Assembly (NCBI GenBank): GCA_024305405.1
Contig: JAKNDB010000076.1
Span: forward strand, 248,001-312,000
From: Dirofilaria immitis
Taxonomy: Eukaryota; Nematoda; Chromadorea; Rhabditida; Onchocercidae
Direction: 5' to 3'
DNA: 64,000 nt
Position numbers and translations under genes: made by a program. The notes beneath the pieces are model-generated. The model was not told where the DNA came from, ran no database searches, and saw only the letters and a list, made by a program, of their open reading frames with translations. Below are positions 11,430-24,779 of this stretch, one piece after another; within the stretch, counting starts at the first letter, position 1, and every line of letters begins with the position of its first letter.

Positions 11430-14400
11430 ATGCGCAAAATCCGTTCATTCATTTTCAACGTTACTGCTATTGTTGGAGCATTGCTTATTTTAAAGTTTAT
11501 TTTCAATATTATCGCATATAATGCGGTAGGGATTGTTTTTTCCTTGTCTTTCAGCTTTATTTTATCTTTAATTTGCATTTTAAATAAATTCGAATTAGAT
11601 TAGATCTCTTAACAAAATTTTGTGACAGGTCATTTTATGTGTTTATTTTTATAAGGACAAGTAAATAGTTATAAATAAAATTGAGATATTATTGCTTGAT
11701 TTAAAACATTCCTTATATTTGCAGCTAATTTAATTTTTTGAATGTTTTGACGATTGTTTAGGAGGTACTTTTCCTTCGGGGAGTGTAAATTAGAGCATAT
11801 TGAACTATAAGATCCATTATAAGCTTAATCATTTTTTTGACCAAAATGATTATCAGTATCATTAAAAATATTTTTCATTCATTTATTTCATTGCTTTAAA
11901 GATTAAAATAATTGATGGTTTACAATAATTCACGCAATGCTGTATGATCTGAAGACAAATGATAGGTCAATGTTTTAAACAACATCCTTCAAATAATTAT
12001 TAGATTAAATCTAAAGATAGAATTTTGTTGTTTGTTAAATATGAATGAAAACAATTTTATATTACGAAATCATTTGTTTATACCGAAATATTTAATGATT
12101 CAAAAATATTTGATTATTTTCAACATATTAACATTATAAAATATTTCAGTTGTTCCGATACTGACTTCAAAAATATGCAAAAATTTCCAAAAATTTTAAA
12201 ATTTCTTAGTTTAATTGAAATTTTTTCAAATTAGCCTTTAAGATAACAATTTTCCTTCTATTTTAAAGTTATGATATATTTTCATTTTTTGTAACTAAAG
12301 CCGTCATTTAGGCATGTAGTAGTTTGTGTTTTGGATTTGTGGATTTCTTTCTTTTCATCCGTTACAAAAGTTTTAGCTTTTAGAGGAATAAACTGGATGA
12401 TGATCTGCAATATCGTCGTCAGCTGTTGAATTTACGTGTTCGAAGTATTGCACGCCGATTAGCGAACGATTTGCAGCATGTACGAAATGTTTTAAATGAA
12501 AAAGATGATTTAGAAATAGTTATTTTGGTAATTGCGTGTAATCGTTTTGAAGCATTGAAAGAACATCTCGAATCTCTAAAAAGTTTGTTGATGTTTTTGT
12601 TTTTTGTTTTTGAAATTTGAAAACATGTAATATTTATTTAGATACAAAAACTATAAACGCAACATTATTTAATTCGAAAATCCGAAAATATGTTGTGAGT
12701 TTTCAAAAATTTTGGCACTCATGCAGACTTGTGATCGATTGCGTATCTTTTTCATCATCTTTTTTGTCGTAAAATTAGTTCATTTTGTAGATGCAATAAA
12801 AAAGTGAAAAAAAAACAAAGCTAAAAACTGAGGTATATAAAAATGTTTGATCTTGTATAAATTTCGAACTTGAATTATGCGAACTTAATTCTAAAGTTTG
12901 TTATATTTTCTATACGAGCTCAATTCTTAATTTAAAATTAGGTGTCATCTTAATATATGATTGTAAATTTATTTTTTTAAGTAGCAATACTGCCAAATTG
13001 ATGTTATATAGATAAAAATGATTTCTCATATTTTCAGTTTACAAGGTCGGAAGATTCCGATTGTTGTTAGTCTTGATTGCAATGATGATGTGATACGTGA
13101 TCTTATCCTCAGTGCTGGCCCAAATGTTACTCTAATCGAAAATCCCGATCAATCTTCATTCAATCTAAGTAACGAGAAAAAAAAGTATGAAGGTTATTAT
13201 CGAATTGCGAGACATTATCGTTTTGCCCTGGATTATGTCTTCAGCATTTTAAAATATCAAAGTGCTATTATTACCGAAGGTTGCATTCCACAATTATTGA
13301 AAATTAAAAAGTAATTAATTATTGAGAATTTTCCGATTATACCAATATGTTAGACAGCTTTGTGATCATGAACAGCTATGCATTAATGATAATCTTGTCC
13401 GTTATTCAAAAAATTTCACTCGAAGTTTAAATTTATGTGATTGATTTTTCAATTATTATTGTTAGTTAATTGATGTAGTATACTTTAACTTTCAGATGAT
13501 TTATTATTGGCTCCGGATTTTTGGAATATATGCTGGCAAATAGAAAATTATTGTTGGAAGATTCGACTGTTTGGTGTATATCAGCGTTTAATGATAATGG
13601 AAAGGAGGAACTCATCGAAAAAGATAACTCTTTACTACATCGAACCGATTTCTTTCCAGGTTTTTTCTTAGCATTCACAGATATCATTACTACTCATGAT
13701 ATTCGAATATTTATGAGATTTCTTGTCTCCCTTACAATTGTTAATTGATAATATCATCTTTATTGTATTCAAGATAAGGTAATGTTACATTGTGCATTTA
13801 AGCAAAACGAATCATTCGAAGTCAAACATCATCATTGTTTAATAATGAATGTTTTACTTGAAATTGAAAAAAAAAGTTTTTTAGGTCTTGGTTGGATGCT
13901 TACATCACAACTGTGGGAGGAACTAAAAGTGAAGTGGCCTGAGACATTTTGGGATGATTGGATGCGTGACTCAGCTCAACGACAAGGAAGAGCATGTATT
14001 AGACCGGAAATATCGCGTACGGGTATCAGTTTGAGAGGAAAAAAGGGTGTTAGCAAGTATGTGCTTTCTCATCCTCTCTTCTGTTTTAGTTATTTTGAAA
14101 CTATCAACTTTTGATATTATTCGGTTTCATTTAATCGAGTGCTAGAATTTAACTTTTTTCTTAAGTCATACTAAATAATTCATTATTAAAAAAGATTAGT
14201 TATATTGGATAGAGACGGTTTTCTGAGGAATTTTCTCGAGACCATCCATGACATTTGAAGCTACTGATAATGAACGATGCATAAAGTTTAAAGAAAAGGC
14301 ATATAATTCCTAATTTGATGACCAATAACTTGTAATTTGTAATTTGAACTTTTGTGATATCATGATTGAATGAATGCCTTCCGTGATAGTTTAGATTCTT

Positions 14401-15445
14401 TTTCTCCATTGTACTAACAGTTAATTCATTATTTAAACTATCATTTCAAGTTAAGAAAGAGATGAAATAGTTTCTGAAATTGATTCTTGCTTAATCCGTG
14501 TGATCCTTATTTAGGTAATTTTAATAATTGGTAATTTCTTTGTTCTGCAGGGGCCTCTATTACGAGAAACATTTAAAACATATCGTGGTCAATACGGATT
14601 TTTATCATTTCTCTCAGTCTAATTTGTCTTACTTGAAAAAAGATTATTATGATCCTATCTTCCATAAAATTCTGCTTGAGTAAGTGAAAATTTGAAATTA
14701 TGAAAATAATTGCCGTATGAACTGTTGAATGAACTCTCGGTTGATCACCACTAGCACGTAGGAAAAATTATGATCGTACAGTATTAGGATGTAGTTTATC
14801 GATTCAAACTTTTTCTTTCCTTGATCCGTTTTACGTATGGATAGAATGAGATACAACTATTGAATCAAGTGAGATTTGAGAAGGTAGTGAATGAGTTGAT
14901 CTAATATATGTGATAAGATTATAAGATTAGCGAATTCTACAAACTCATTTGTATTATAGAGCAGTTCCTGCTACTTTGGATGAAATTTTGAAAGGTAGTT
15001 TTTCAAATGGTACTGTTTTGCCAGGAAAAGTACGCTTACATTATGTGGCTTTAGCTGATTTTAAAGCATTCGCTAGAAAATTTGGTGTAATGGATGATTT
15101 TCGGGTACGTTTAAGGAATTTTATATTTCGAAAGATAAAGAAAAATATGATAAATTAATGATTATGAAAAAAGATACCATTTATAATAATTTAATCAGAT
15201 ATTTTTTATTCGGAACGATCCTTTAATTTATAAGCATTATACATGAGAAAACGTAATTCTTTCATTGTTTTTTTTCCTTTAAATTTCTTGGTTAAATTCA
15301 ATGTGATAAATTTCAGCCAGGTATGTGTTATATGTAGTATAATTTTTAGTCAGGTATATGTCGTACTTGCTATCATGGAGTGGTCTCATTTCGATATGGT
15401 CAGCGTCGCATTTACATGACTTCAAAACAAATTCAAAACATATGA
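11430..15445 (+). CDS. MGAT1: Alpha-1,3-mannosyl-glycoprotein 2-beta-N-acetylglucosaminyltransferase (GnT-I)
   Basis: A complete Golgi type II enzyme that adds the first GlcNAc to Man5 N-glycans, starting hybrid and complex chains. Exons: 11430-11525, 12384-12586 (or 12582), 13038-13279, 13496-13659, 13885-14056, 14551-14679, 14960-15104, 15350-15445; about 415 aa, close to the usual 440. Exon 1 encodes a short basic N-terminus (MRKIRS) and a signal-anchor (about residues 7-27); exon 2 is the stem and the first catalytic strand (VILVIACNRFEALKEHL). The metal/nucleotide site TEDD spans the exon 3/4 junction, followed by VWCISAFNDNGKE, HRTDFFPGLGWML, FWDDWMR and RQGRACIRPEISRT, all hallmarks of the family. 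One base is missing in the T run 13518-13522, between APDF and EYMLAN. The exon 2 donor is ambiguous: GTTGAT at 12587 keeps frame as written, while the better GTTTGT at 12583 needs one more A. C. elegans has three paralogues (gly-12, gly-13, gly-14); I cannot say which this matches. Confidence 0.93.
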
Positions 15446-16263
15446 ATAGTTTTCTTGATGACTATTTGTCAAGTTTAATTAAAATGCTTCTAATTTTAAA
15501 TGCTTCAATGTTTGCGTCATTATTTGCTTAATTTTAAAGTATTTTGGATTAACGGATAATTTGTCTGAGATTTTAAGAAAAGATTTGACATTTCATCTGA
15601 ATGAAGATCTGGTATTTTTCCGAATTTGAAATTTAAAGGAAGTGGTATATTGTTTTATTCCTAAATTAATAAAATAACTTTTCACTTCATTTAGAATTTA
15701 AAATGACTTCATATATTGCATAAAGAATATTTTATTATGTGAAAGCAAATAAAAATAATGAGGCGAATTGGGACTGAAATAATTAGAACTGAAATTGAAA
15801 GCTGAAATTGTTTTTAAACCATTTAAGTTAAGAATCGAGGAAAGTAACAAGACAATTACTGGTATTTTTTTTTCATTATCAGTGATAATTTCTGTGTGAG
15901 CTTCACTATCAATGATAATTTTTGCATGAACCTTTCTCTCCAATATTTTATTTTTAAGAATCGTTTTATTTTGTTATCTTCTGAATTATAATTTAATTAA
16001 AGTATGATGCTCAGCTTTGAATATCTCTTATTCCGTTTGTCAAAATACTTATAGTTTCGTGATTTTAATGTAAAATTTCTTTTTACCTATCATATCTTCC
16101 AGAGATAAACGTTTTTTAACGAAGTAAACTGAACAATTGAAGGTGGACTGCGATTCTAGAAGGGTCATTTCATAAAATAATAAAGCTGATTCTTGATCAT
16201 ATTGACAAATTTCTGACTGTCATTCATTTGATATTACAGAATCAGTACATCCGATCACACATT

Positions 16264-16264
16264 C

Positions 16265-16295
<31 letters not shown>
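16264..16295 (+). repeat. (AT)n microsatellite
   Basis: About 14 AT units. Similar short (AT)n tracts occur at 37308-37324, 41680-41701 and 49302-49318. Confidence 0.9.
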
Positions 16296-16298
<3 letters not shown>

Positions 16299-17789
16299 GT
16301 GTTTTAAGTGTATATCTGATGTTATCATTGATATTCGGGTTTAATTTGATCTAATTATTTCAATTTGTCATTCATTATTCAATTTCAAACGAAAAAATTT
16401 TGATTAATTCGCAAGGTACTAAATTTTTGCAGTATTAATACGAACAAAAGAGATTTCTAAAGAGCAATACAGTCAGTAGAAGGAAATAACAGTCGATCTT
16501 TGGAAGAAACTGTTGAGCAATTGCAACATTTCCGAAATTTTCAACGAGACTTCTTGTAGAATCATTATTAATCATCGATTCTCTTGAGTTGAATTGTACG
16601 ATGATCAAAGAATCAGACAAGCTCAATTTTAAGCTAAATTAAATTTGAGCGAGTAGTTAAAAGCTAACCCATAAACGGTTCATTTTTGTCGTATTATTTT
16701 TAGATTTTAAAGATATTATGTCCGAATGATGTCTACAAAATCACTTGATATAAATTACATATGCTGCATTAGGATATATATTTAATCGATTTTATTGTAA
16801 TAATTATGCTTTAGTTTCTTGGCTCTTTTTTTGATACAATTCAATACAGTTTCTTTCTCTGTTGTACCATGATTCATTTAAATGAATCGACAATTTTTAA
16901 AATACAGAATAAATGGCTTAATTTTGTTCCAAAAGTTTATGATGATAAAAAAAGGAACAAAAGCACTAATTTAAGTATTTGGCTTATCAATTAAACTCAT
17001 AAAATATCAATTCAAATATATGTTATGAAGATTTCTCTAAAAAATTATTCAAACACCAGGGAATGTTCGCTTTATAGTATTATCCTCTAAATTTAACTGA
17101 AAAAGAATAGTAATAACTTGGAAGGTTTGACTGAAAAAAGATCTGGATTTAAAGTACTTCTGTCTATCATTTGGATAAGACAAGGATGAGATTTAACGTT
17201 GCTTTTGCAAATTTAAAGTAGTACTTTGAAAATTAGGTAATAAAATTAGGAGGCATAAAGTAGCGGCAAAGCAATTATTTGAAACATATTGGTCGCGCAC
17301 ATATGTTTTGTTTCCATACTTTGTTCGATTATATTCGCGCGGATCGAAATAAATGCTCATATAGTTAGGCCAAATCTTCCCAAATTGCACGTTTCATTGC
17401 AATTTCCTAAAATTTTATTTCATTATATTTTTAATGTAATGAGGAATAATATAATTTTCGATTGGTTTTTTTTTTTCGTTTTCACTTAAAATTACATAAT
17501 TAGTAAATTTAGGATTAGTAATATGGTTTTATGTAAATTGATAGCAGTGCAATGAATCCCACATACATTGGAATTTTCTGATTTTCCACATATATTGGAT
17601 AGGCAAGAATGGATTCTCGCGTATATTTAATCGCACTGATTGAGAAAATGATAATTGTCTCTTATGTGAGTTAAAAGGAGTTGCACCATAGCATCAAATG
17701 CTGTATTAAAAGCTAAATTGGAAATGTTGATAAAAATATCATGGATGAAGACGGCAATACCTTTTCGGTAAGGATGGAAAAAATTTTTT

Positions 17790-19190
17790 TATATGAACTT
17801 GAAAACTTTGTTTATTGAATTTGAAAAGAAACTTCTTGAATATTTTTAAATATATTGATTTTTTTCTTCGCATAAAAGAAAGAATAGAATAAGCAGTAAA
17901 ATTCTCGCATTTAGTGCCAAATCGTTGCTGTTTTCTGATTGCTCAGATGTTTTTTCGAAAAAATGATTCTGCCAACGGTGATGTCGTTGCTAAGAAATGT
18001 TAAAGGTAATTTATAAGAATTCTTAATGGGGAAAAATATTTCGCAGAAATTTTGCAAATTGAATATATTACCTTTATTTTACTTTGGAGTGGTAAACGAA
18101 AATGAGAAAGGCGTTATGAATTAGTAAAAACATCTAATAAAATGTAATATTTATTTGAAGAATGCTAAAATTTTAAGTTTATAAGACACTAAACTTTATA
18201 ACTTTCGCTGTTTATATTCTTAACGTTTTATTTAACTCATTTGATCCTAAATGATCGTTTCTGTATGATAATTTTTCATATGAACTTCAATTCATTCATT
18301 AAATTTTAAAGGAAGCATGTTTTAAAATATAATGATTGCTTTTTATGGAAAAACAAAAAATAGGCCCGCCCAATAAAATTTTAAATTTTAAAGAAAATAA
18401 GCCCGAAAAAGAAACAGAATGAGCAACGGAATTACTGCATTGTGAATTTTGTCAATGGTGTTGCTGCTAAAAGGAATGCTAAAGGCATGACCTGTTGATA
18501 GCATAGAGATTTTCTGTGACTTTATACTTAGTTTGCTAAATTATATGTATCATTATTAATTATTTTGCTTTAGGAATGAGAGATGAAAATGGGGAATGCA
18601 TTATAAATGCTTTAGTAAAAAATTCTTATTTGAAGAACAGTAAACTTTGAAGTTCATAAAATCCTGAATTCCTTAACCTCACAATTTTCGTTGTTTAAAT
18701 TCTTGACTTCATTATTTCAGTTTACTTGTCTGATGCTAAATAAATGTTTCTATGCATTTAATTTCTTCTATGAATTAAAACTCTTATTTGCTAAACTAAA
18801 AGAAATCTTCATATATATTTTAAAATACGTTGATTGTTTTTTACAGAAAAAGATAAAAAAACAGAATGAGCAGTAAAATTCTTGCGTTTAATGCCGGATC
18901 TATTCCTTTGCTCTAATTATTCGCAGGTTTTCCAAGTGAATGATGCTATTAATGGCATTGTCGCTACAGATGATTATTAAGGGTAGAACGAACTTATAGC
19001 AAATATTATTGGTAATATAGGGATTTTTCGCGATTTTATATTTAATTTCTGAATTGAGCATATCGACTTCAATCATTTTACTTTAATAATAAACAGATGA
19101 AAGTGGAAAATGCATTAGTAAAAAGTAATATATATTTGAAGGATATAAAATTCTAAATTTCTAGACTTCATTATTTTTCATTATATAACT
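17790..19190 (+). repeat. Decayed tandem array, three units of about 450-530 bp plus a partial unit
   Basis: Anchor points recur at 17889, 18415 and 18865 (ACAGAATGAGCAGTAAAATTC and variants). Each is followed by a TTAATGCC/TTTTGTCAATG-GTTGCTGCT-AA block, a stretch near AGATGAAAATGGGGAATGCA, and an end block ATATATTTTAAAATACGTTGA. The end block alone also occurs at 17790-17880, so the array begins with a partial unit. No transposase, ORF or terminal repeat is visible; its origin is unknown. Confidence 0.7.
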
Positions 19191-22100
19191 TTTCTGAATA
19201 TTTCTAATTTTTTCTGAAATTTCCCATAATTTATTTTTTTTAGGAATAAAGTGGTATCGAGCATATCATTTTCAGCGATCTCATTCATGAAACGAGGTAT
19301 CAATTGGAAAAAAAGAAAGTTAATTTAAACTGATTAATTACTATCATAAATATAGTTTTGCTTGCTTGATTTTCTTTCATTTCTCATTCGAATTAATTAT
19401 TAGTAATAAATTTTTTCTTAGCAACTAGTAGACTATTTACAAAAAATTATTGACAACAGATATGTTAAATTTAGATTTTCTTGTAATCCATGAAACGTTA
19501 GAATAAACAAATCATAATTGATTCCAGTATTGCAAAATATTTTAATAAACCAGAACATTAATATCGATTAAAGTAATCAAATGTCATATAATCAATTCGT
19601 TAACTGTGATGCATATGAGTATATGACTTAATTATGCTTAATAATACAATCAAAGCTTTCGATATGTTTTTATTCCAAATCATATTTCTTTAAGTAAATC
19701 CATGACACGAACAAAATTTCAAAATCTTTATTCATCAGTCATTTGCGGGTAATGTATTAACGAATTCTCGATTTATCTAGTTCCGGTAGTTTGTACAATT
19801 CCAATTTTTCTTCTCAGCTGATGAAATTGGAGGGATAAGTGATTTTTATCTTCATATTTATCATCTTATTCCTTAAAGTATATTAGAAATTATCGCATGC
19901 TATTGTATTTTCTATTTTATATTTTCGTACTGTTTTTATTTTCATTATAATTAGAAAAAAGGAACCTTTTACAATTTCGAAAAAATAAAAACTTATGGAT
20001 TGTTGGAGAAATTTGATATGTTACTGAATATTTAGTGAATTAGTGGTTTATGCTTGCTAAATATTTGTTGAATTAAAAATAAATGTTTCAGATAAATTGG
20101 CTTCGCATTTTTCTAATTTTTTTAGTGAAGTTGATAATACTTTTGATTTTATTTTAACATATCATTGGAAAGAGGAATTCTTGAAAATTTTTAGCATCAA
20201 AATTTGTAGCACTTCAAGATCAAGCCATCATTGGTATATGATATCATGTGATGTAAAACTGAAATTTCATTAATAGCAAAAAATGAGGAAAAAAATTGAT
20301 GAATAATTTTCGGAAAGAAAAAAATTCATAGAATTATGAATTTTTAGCATCAAAATGAAATGGGTTATCAGTTATTATTACCGGGTTATCAATGCATAGT
20401 AACGGCAATTCGATTATGTTATCAAATTGTTGGTTCATAATGATTCATAGAAATATATTAAGATGAGAGAATAAAATAATTATTTACAATTAATATATTA
20501 AGATGAAGGAATAAAGGAAATAGGAATGGCAACAAAAATTTGTTATCCTTCGATCACTTATTTGTATGACTAATTTTGACGTAAATTTGACGTATTGGTG
20601 CAAAATTTCTGCTTATTTTTCAAAAATTCAGAACAATAAAAATGGGAAGATTACGGAAATTTCAAATGTTTCGAAAAATTGGTCAAAATGTAATTTCTTG
20701 AGTTTTAAAAAAGAAATTAAACTAAAAAATTAATTGAGATCAGTTACTCAAATTTATTCCTCAACAATTTAACAAAATTAAATTTACCATTGATCTTGGC
20801 TAATTATCGCTATCAATTACTGTTATCAATTATCACCATCGTTGTCATTATTATTATCGTTATCAACAGTAGGAATCTCATTTTTTAGCAGATATGAACC
20901 TGATTTTTTCAATGTTTACGCAAATTCTATGGAAAAAAAATTTAGGAGTTGCTCAATAAAATTAAAGATAGAAAACTACGTACCATTCTGAAAGTGTAGG
21001 AAAAGGATAAATTAATGAGATTTGTACGATTGATAATGTTAACGATAATACTAAGTATCGAATAATAAGTGAATGTTATCAGATGAAACATTCAAGGATA
21101 AAAATGTTTATGAAAAGCTATAGGAAGAAAGAAAGGATAAAATTCATGATTTGCTAACATTCTAATATTTTACTAATTTATTTACTTTTATTTTGGACAA
21201 TTTAACCATGTTCACATTTGCATTTATTCAAGGCAAATCGTATAGTAATCATTGTGTTTATGCATCTCCGAAAATATATGAAGTATTCATTAGGCAAATA
21301 TATATCAATGTATCATGATTTCTTGTTTTATTATTACTATTTATTAATAATGAAAAACAATAGCATTATAGTGTTATTTATTCAGTGATATTGATATGGC
21401 ATGTAAGTGTTGTGATAAGACAATTGGCAATGTGATAAGAAGTAATGAAACTATAGCAAGTATAGTAAGCCACAATAATAATGCAATAATGGTATGACAT
21501 AATTGGAGTGATAAAATGACTCGTGATAGGACTAGAATGACAAATAATAAACGAAGCATGAAAGTTATGAGAAAACCACGCTTTTGTATTGCTACGATTT
21601 GTTAAGTTGAATTTACTAAATGATAAACTGAATTGATTATAAATTAATCAAGCGATTAAATTAACCAGTAATTTAATTTATTATTTTATCTCTTACTTTA
21701 TATTTTATATTTGTCAGTATATCTTATGCATATTCATTAATTTCTTTTTTCTAAATATGGAAATAAAATTATACGGTATTTATTTGAAATATTTTGCGTA
21801 AAAATATGTCGAAGATATTCAATAATATTCCGTTCCCAGTATTTCTATTCCGCCTTTAATATTGGATTAAATTTAATCAATTAATTAGCAAAATTTTTGG
21901 ATAGTATTGAGCAAATGTTGTACTAAAATATTCAGTTTTCCATTTTCATTTCTCATTTTTTAATTTTCAAATTCTTTAAAATAATTGAAATTAATTCATA
22001 AATTATTTAACCATAAAAGATATAATCTTTATCCTACTCGTTTTTCTTCCTTTTTTTCTCGCACCCATTCTTCCTTGACCTTTTCCTTGTTTCATCGTTT

Positions 22101-22257
22101 TTCATTTCACATATGTCATTTGCTGCTACTAATAATAATAATAATAATGGCGATAATGATGATTATGATGATTGGGTGGTTGCGATGACAATGATAACGA
22201 CTGCGCCGGTTCTCGAGGTAACAATTTCATGTTTCCTAAACGGTGTCACCGTCAAGG

Positions 22258-22283
22258 TCTTCTCTCTCTCTCTCTCTCTCTCT
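22258..22283 (+). repeat. (TC)13 microsatellite
   Basis: A short CT tract at the heart of a pyrimidine-rich region that runs to about 22,570 on the + strand. Confidence 0.9.
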
Positions 22284-22739
22284 TTCTTCTCCTTCACCTT
22301 TTCCCATATTGTTCTCCTATTTTCCAATTCATTTCGATTCCCGATTTACCCGATCTCCACTTCCATCCTCGCGCTCCTTCTTCCTCTCCTCTTCATGTTT
22401 ACAAATCCATGTTTACTACATCCAGTTTCTTTTCCATGCAACATGAGTAAGAGTTGCAAGCGAGATTATGAAGAAGGTAGCAAAATGTTTACCTTTTCAT
22501 ATATATGTATATATATTCCTCCCTCTCTCCCTGCCCTTACCCCGCTCTTGCCCTGCTCTTCGTCCATTCTCTAAGCCCGCCTTCATCGGTGTCAACAAAA
22601 CATTTCACAATTAAAGGTCGTATAGTAGTAGCGGTCGAAAAGGGATGGGGATAAAATCCATTACAGGTATATAGATACTATTGTAACACATACACATGCA
22701 CATACATACACATAAACATGCGCATATACACAGACACTC

Positions 22740-22749
22740 ACATATACAC

Positions 22750-22781
<32 letters not shown>

Positions 22782-22804
22782 CACACACACACAAACACAC
22801 GCAC
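22740..22804 (+). repeat. Imperfect (CA)n microsatellite
   Basis: CA repeats interrupted by AAA and CC; flanked on the left by ACATACACA-type degenerate repeats from about 22,685. Confidence 0.9.
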
Positions 22805-23145
22805 ATATATATTTGGATTCCTTCTTTTACCTTTCACCCCGCCTTTCCGAGCTCCCATTCGTTCTAAATCTTCTCATTCTTCTAACTTACCAGCAGCCAG
22901 CTGGCTGTCCCAAAATTTGAATTGTTTAGAAATATATTTACATACCGGTGATGTATATCTCAAATATATGTATGCTTTCTTTCTTATTATTATTCCACTT
23001 TTCTCTCTTCCCATTTTTTCCATTTGATATTTTAAAAAATTTGCAATTTTAATTAATTAATATTTCCATTGAAAAATTCATTTATTATTTTTGTTTTTCT
23101 GTTATTTTCTTTTATTTATTCTAATTAATAAATTTTATGTGAACT

Positions 23146-23598
23146 TTTCTCTTCTCTTCTAAGCTTTATATGATACTCTTTTTCTCTTCTAAACTTTATA
23201 TGATACTCTTTTTCTCTTCTAAACTTTATATGATACTCTTTTTTCTCTTCTAAACTTTATATGATACTCTTTTTTCTCTTCTAAACTTTATATGATACTC
23301 TTTTTCTCTTCTAAACTTTATATGATACTCTTTTTCTCTTCTAAACTTTATATGATACTCTTTTTCTCTTCTAAACTTTATATGATACTCTTTTTCTCTT
23401 CTAAACTTTATATGATACTCTTTTTCTCTTCTAAGCTTTATATGATACTCTTTTTCTCTTCTAAACTTTATATGATACTCTTTTTCTCTTCTAAACTTTA
23501 TATGATACTCTTTTTCTCTTCTAAGCTTTATATGATACTCTTTTTTCTCTTCTAAGCTTTATATGATACTCTTTTTCTCTTCTAAACTTTATATGATA
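23146..23598 (+). repeat. 30-bp minisatellite, 15 copies
   Basis: Fifteen head-to-tail copies of a 30-31 bp unit built on CTTCTAAACTTTATATGATA followed by CTCTTTTT. Copies differ only by AAACT/AAGCT and by one T in the run. Because the unit is a multiple of three, it mimics a ten-residue peptide repeat; nothing suggests it is coding. Lies upstream of innexin A. Confidence 0.95.
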
Positions 23599-24060
23599 AT
23601 TCTTTTTTTTATTCTCATTTTACATAATGCATAATGTGATACTCTTTTTTTTTTTTAAATTATTTCTAATGCTTTACTTAAAGCTTTTTCCCATCATTTT
23701 TACCTATCTTCAAAACATTTTACATATAAATTTTCTCTTTTCTTTTTCTTTTTCTATTCTTATGTGAAGTTTTTTTTTTTTTCTAATTATACATTTCCTT
23801 TGTTTTTCCAATTATTTTGAATATCTTACGTGAAGTTTTCATTTATTCACTAATGCTTAATGTGAATAACTTTTTCTAACCTTACATAAAACTTTTTTCC
23901 TTTTTTTTTTCTTTTTATTCTATTGAAAATGATGGGAACGATAGATGGAATCATATTGAAGTAACGTGAAATCATTACATACATATACGTGACGTATATT
24001 GTGAATAAAAATAAAATTTTTATTTTAATGCCAATAATAGATATCATAAAAATAAGTAAA

Positions 24061-24391
24061 ATCATTTTGCTGATCAAAATCATAAAATTTCTATTAAATT
24101 GACTTGAATTACTATAAATAATACACATGCGTAAATAGGATTTAATGCTAATGCATCGTATCAAATTATCAATAAACATTTCGGGTTTTAATTCCAGTTC
24201 GTTAAATTTTGAAAAAAATAAATAAAAAAGTTTACCGAACTATGAATACAAAAATCGGCAAAATAAACCGTTTGATTTTTCATCATATATTTATTATGAA
24301 TGATCTTATTATAGATGAACTTATCGCTTTTGTGAATAATAATTCAACTCAATTTAATAGAAATTTTATGATTTTGATCAGCAAAATTGAT
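24061..24391. repeat. 55-bp inverted repeat with 220-bp loop
   Basis: The arm 24061-24115 is the near-perfect reverse complement of 24336-24391; the shared core is CAATTTAATAGAAATTTTAT followed by GATTTTGATCAGCAAAAT. About 95 percent identical over 55 bp. A fold-back or MITE-like relic is possible, but no target-site duplication was found. Confidence 0.85.
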
Positions 24392-24779
24392 CAACTGCCT
24401 CTTGCATTCTCAATTTTTATGTTTGTTCGTGATATCTCTTTCTTTCTTTTTCTTTTCTCCCTCTCTCTCCGTTTGTTCTACGAGAAATAAACAATTAAAA
24501 CATGCAAGATAAGAAATAATTAAACGAGTATTTTTTGGAAAATTAATCATTGATTGCCTTGTTGGACTAATGAAATGAAAAACATTTCTATAAAAAAACA
24601 ACGGGAAGAGAGAAAAAGTACGGAGATAAAAATGATAAAACAATAGAAAAATTGATTCATATTTGACAATTTATACTTTTTGAAGATTAGATCGCGCATA
24701 GTTGGATAGAAATATAGGTAGATAATTGGTATACTGAGGTTTCTCATAATTCGATAACATTATCAGGTAGTGTTATCAT

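Noticed and set aside
15316..15330. Alternative acceptor (TTTCAG followed by CCAGGTATGTG) before the last MGAT1 exon
   Set aside because: It resembles the true exon start but runs into a stop at once; the acceptor at 15349 gives the conserved GVVSFRYGQRR end.
16435..16626. Open frames on both strands, with a possible exon (EETVEQLQHFRNFQ)
   Set aside because: An acceptor-like AG precedes it, but no donor or partner exon in phase was found and no family is recognised.
22113..22574. 153-codon ORF with Asn and Ser/Leu runs
   Set aside because: Built from AAT, TC and pyrimidine-rich microsatellites; no recognisable domain and no splice partner.
23292..23555. 87-codon ORF with a ten-residue repeat (MILFFSSKLY)
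   Set aside because: It is the 30-bp minisatellite read in frame; no start context, splice partner or homology, and flanking copies break the frame.
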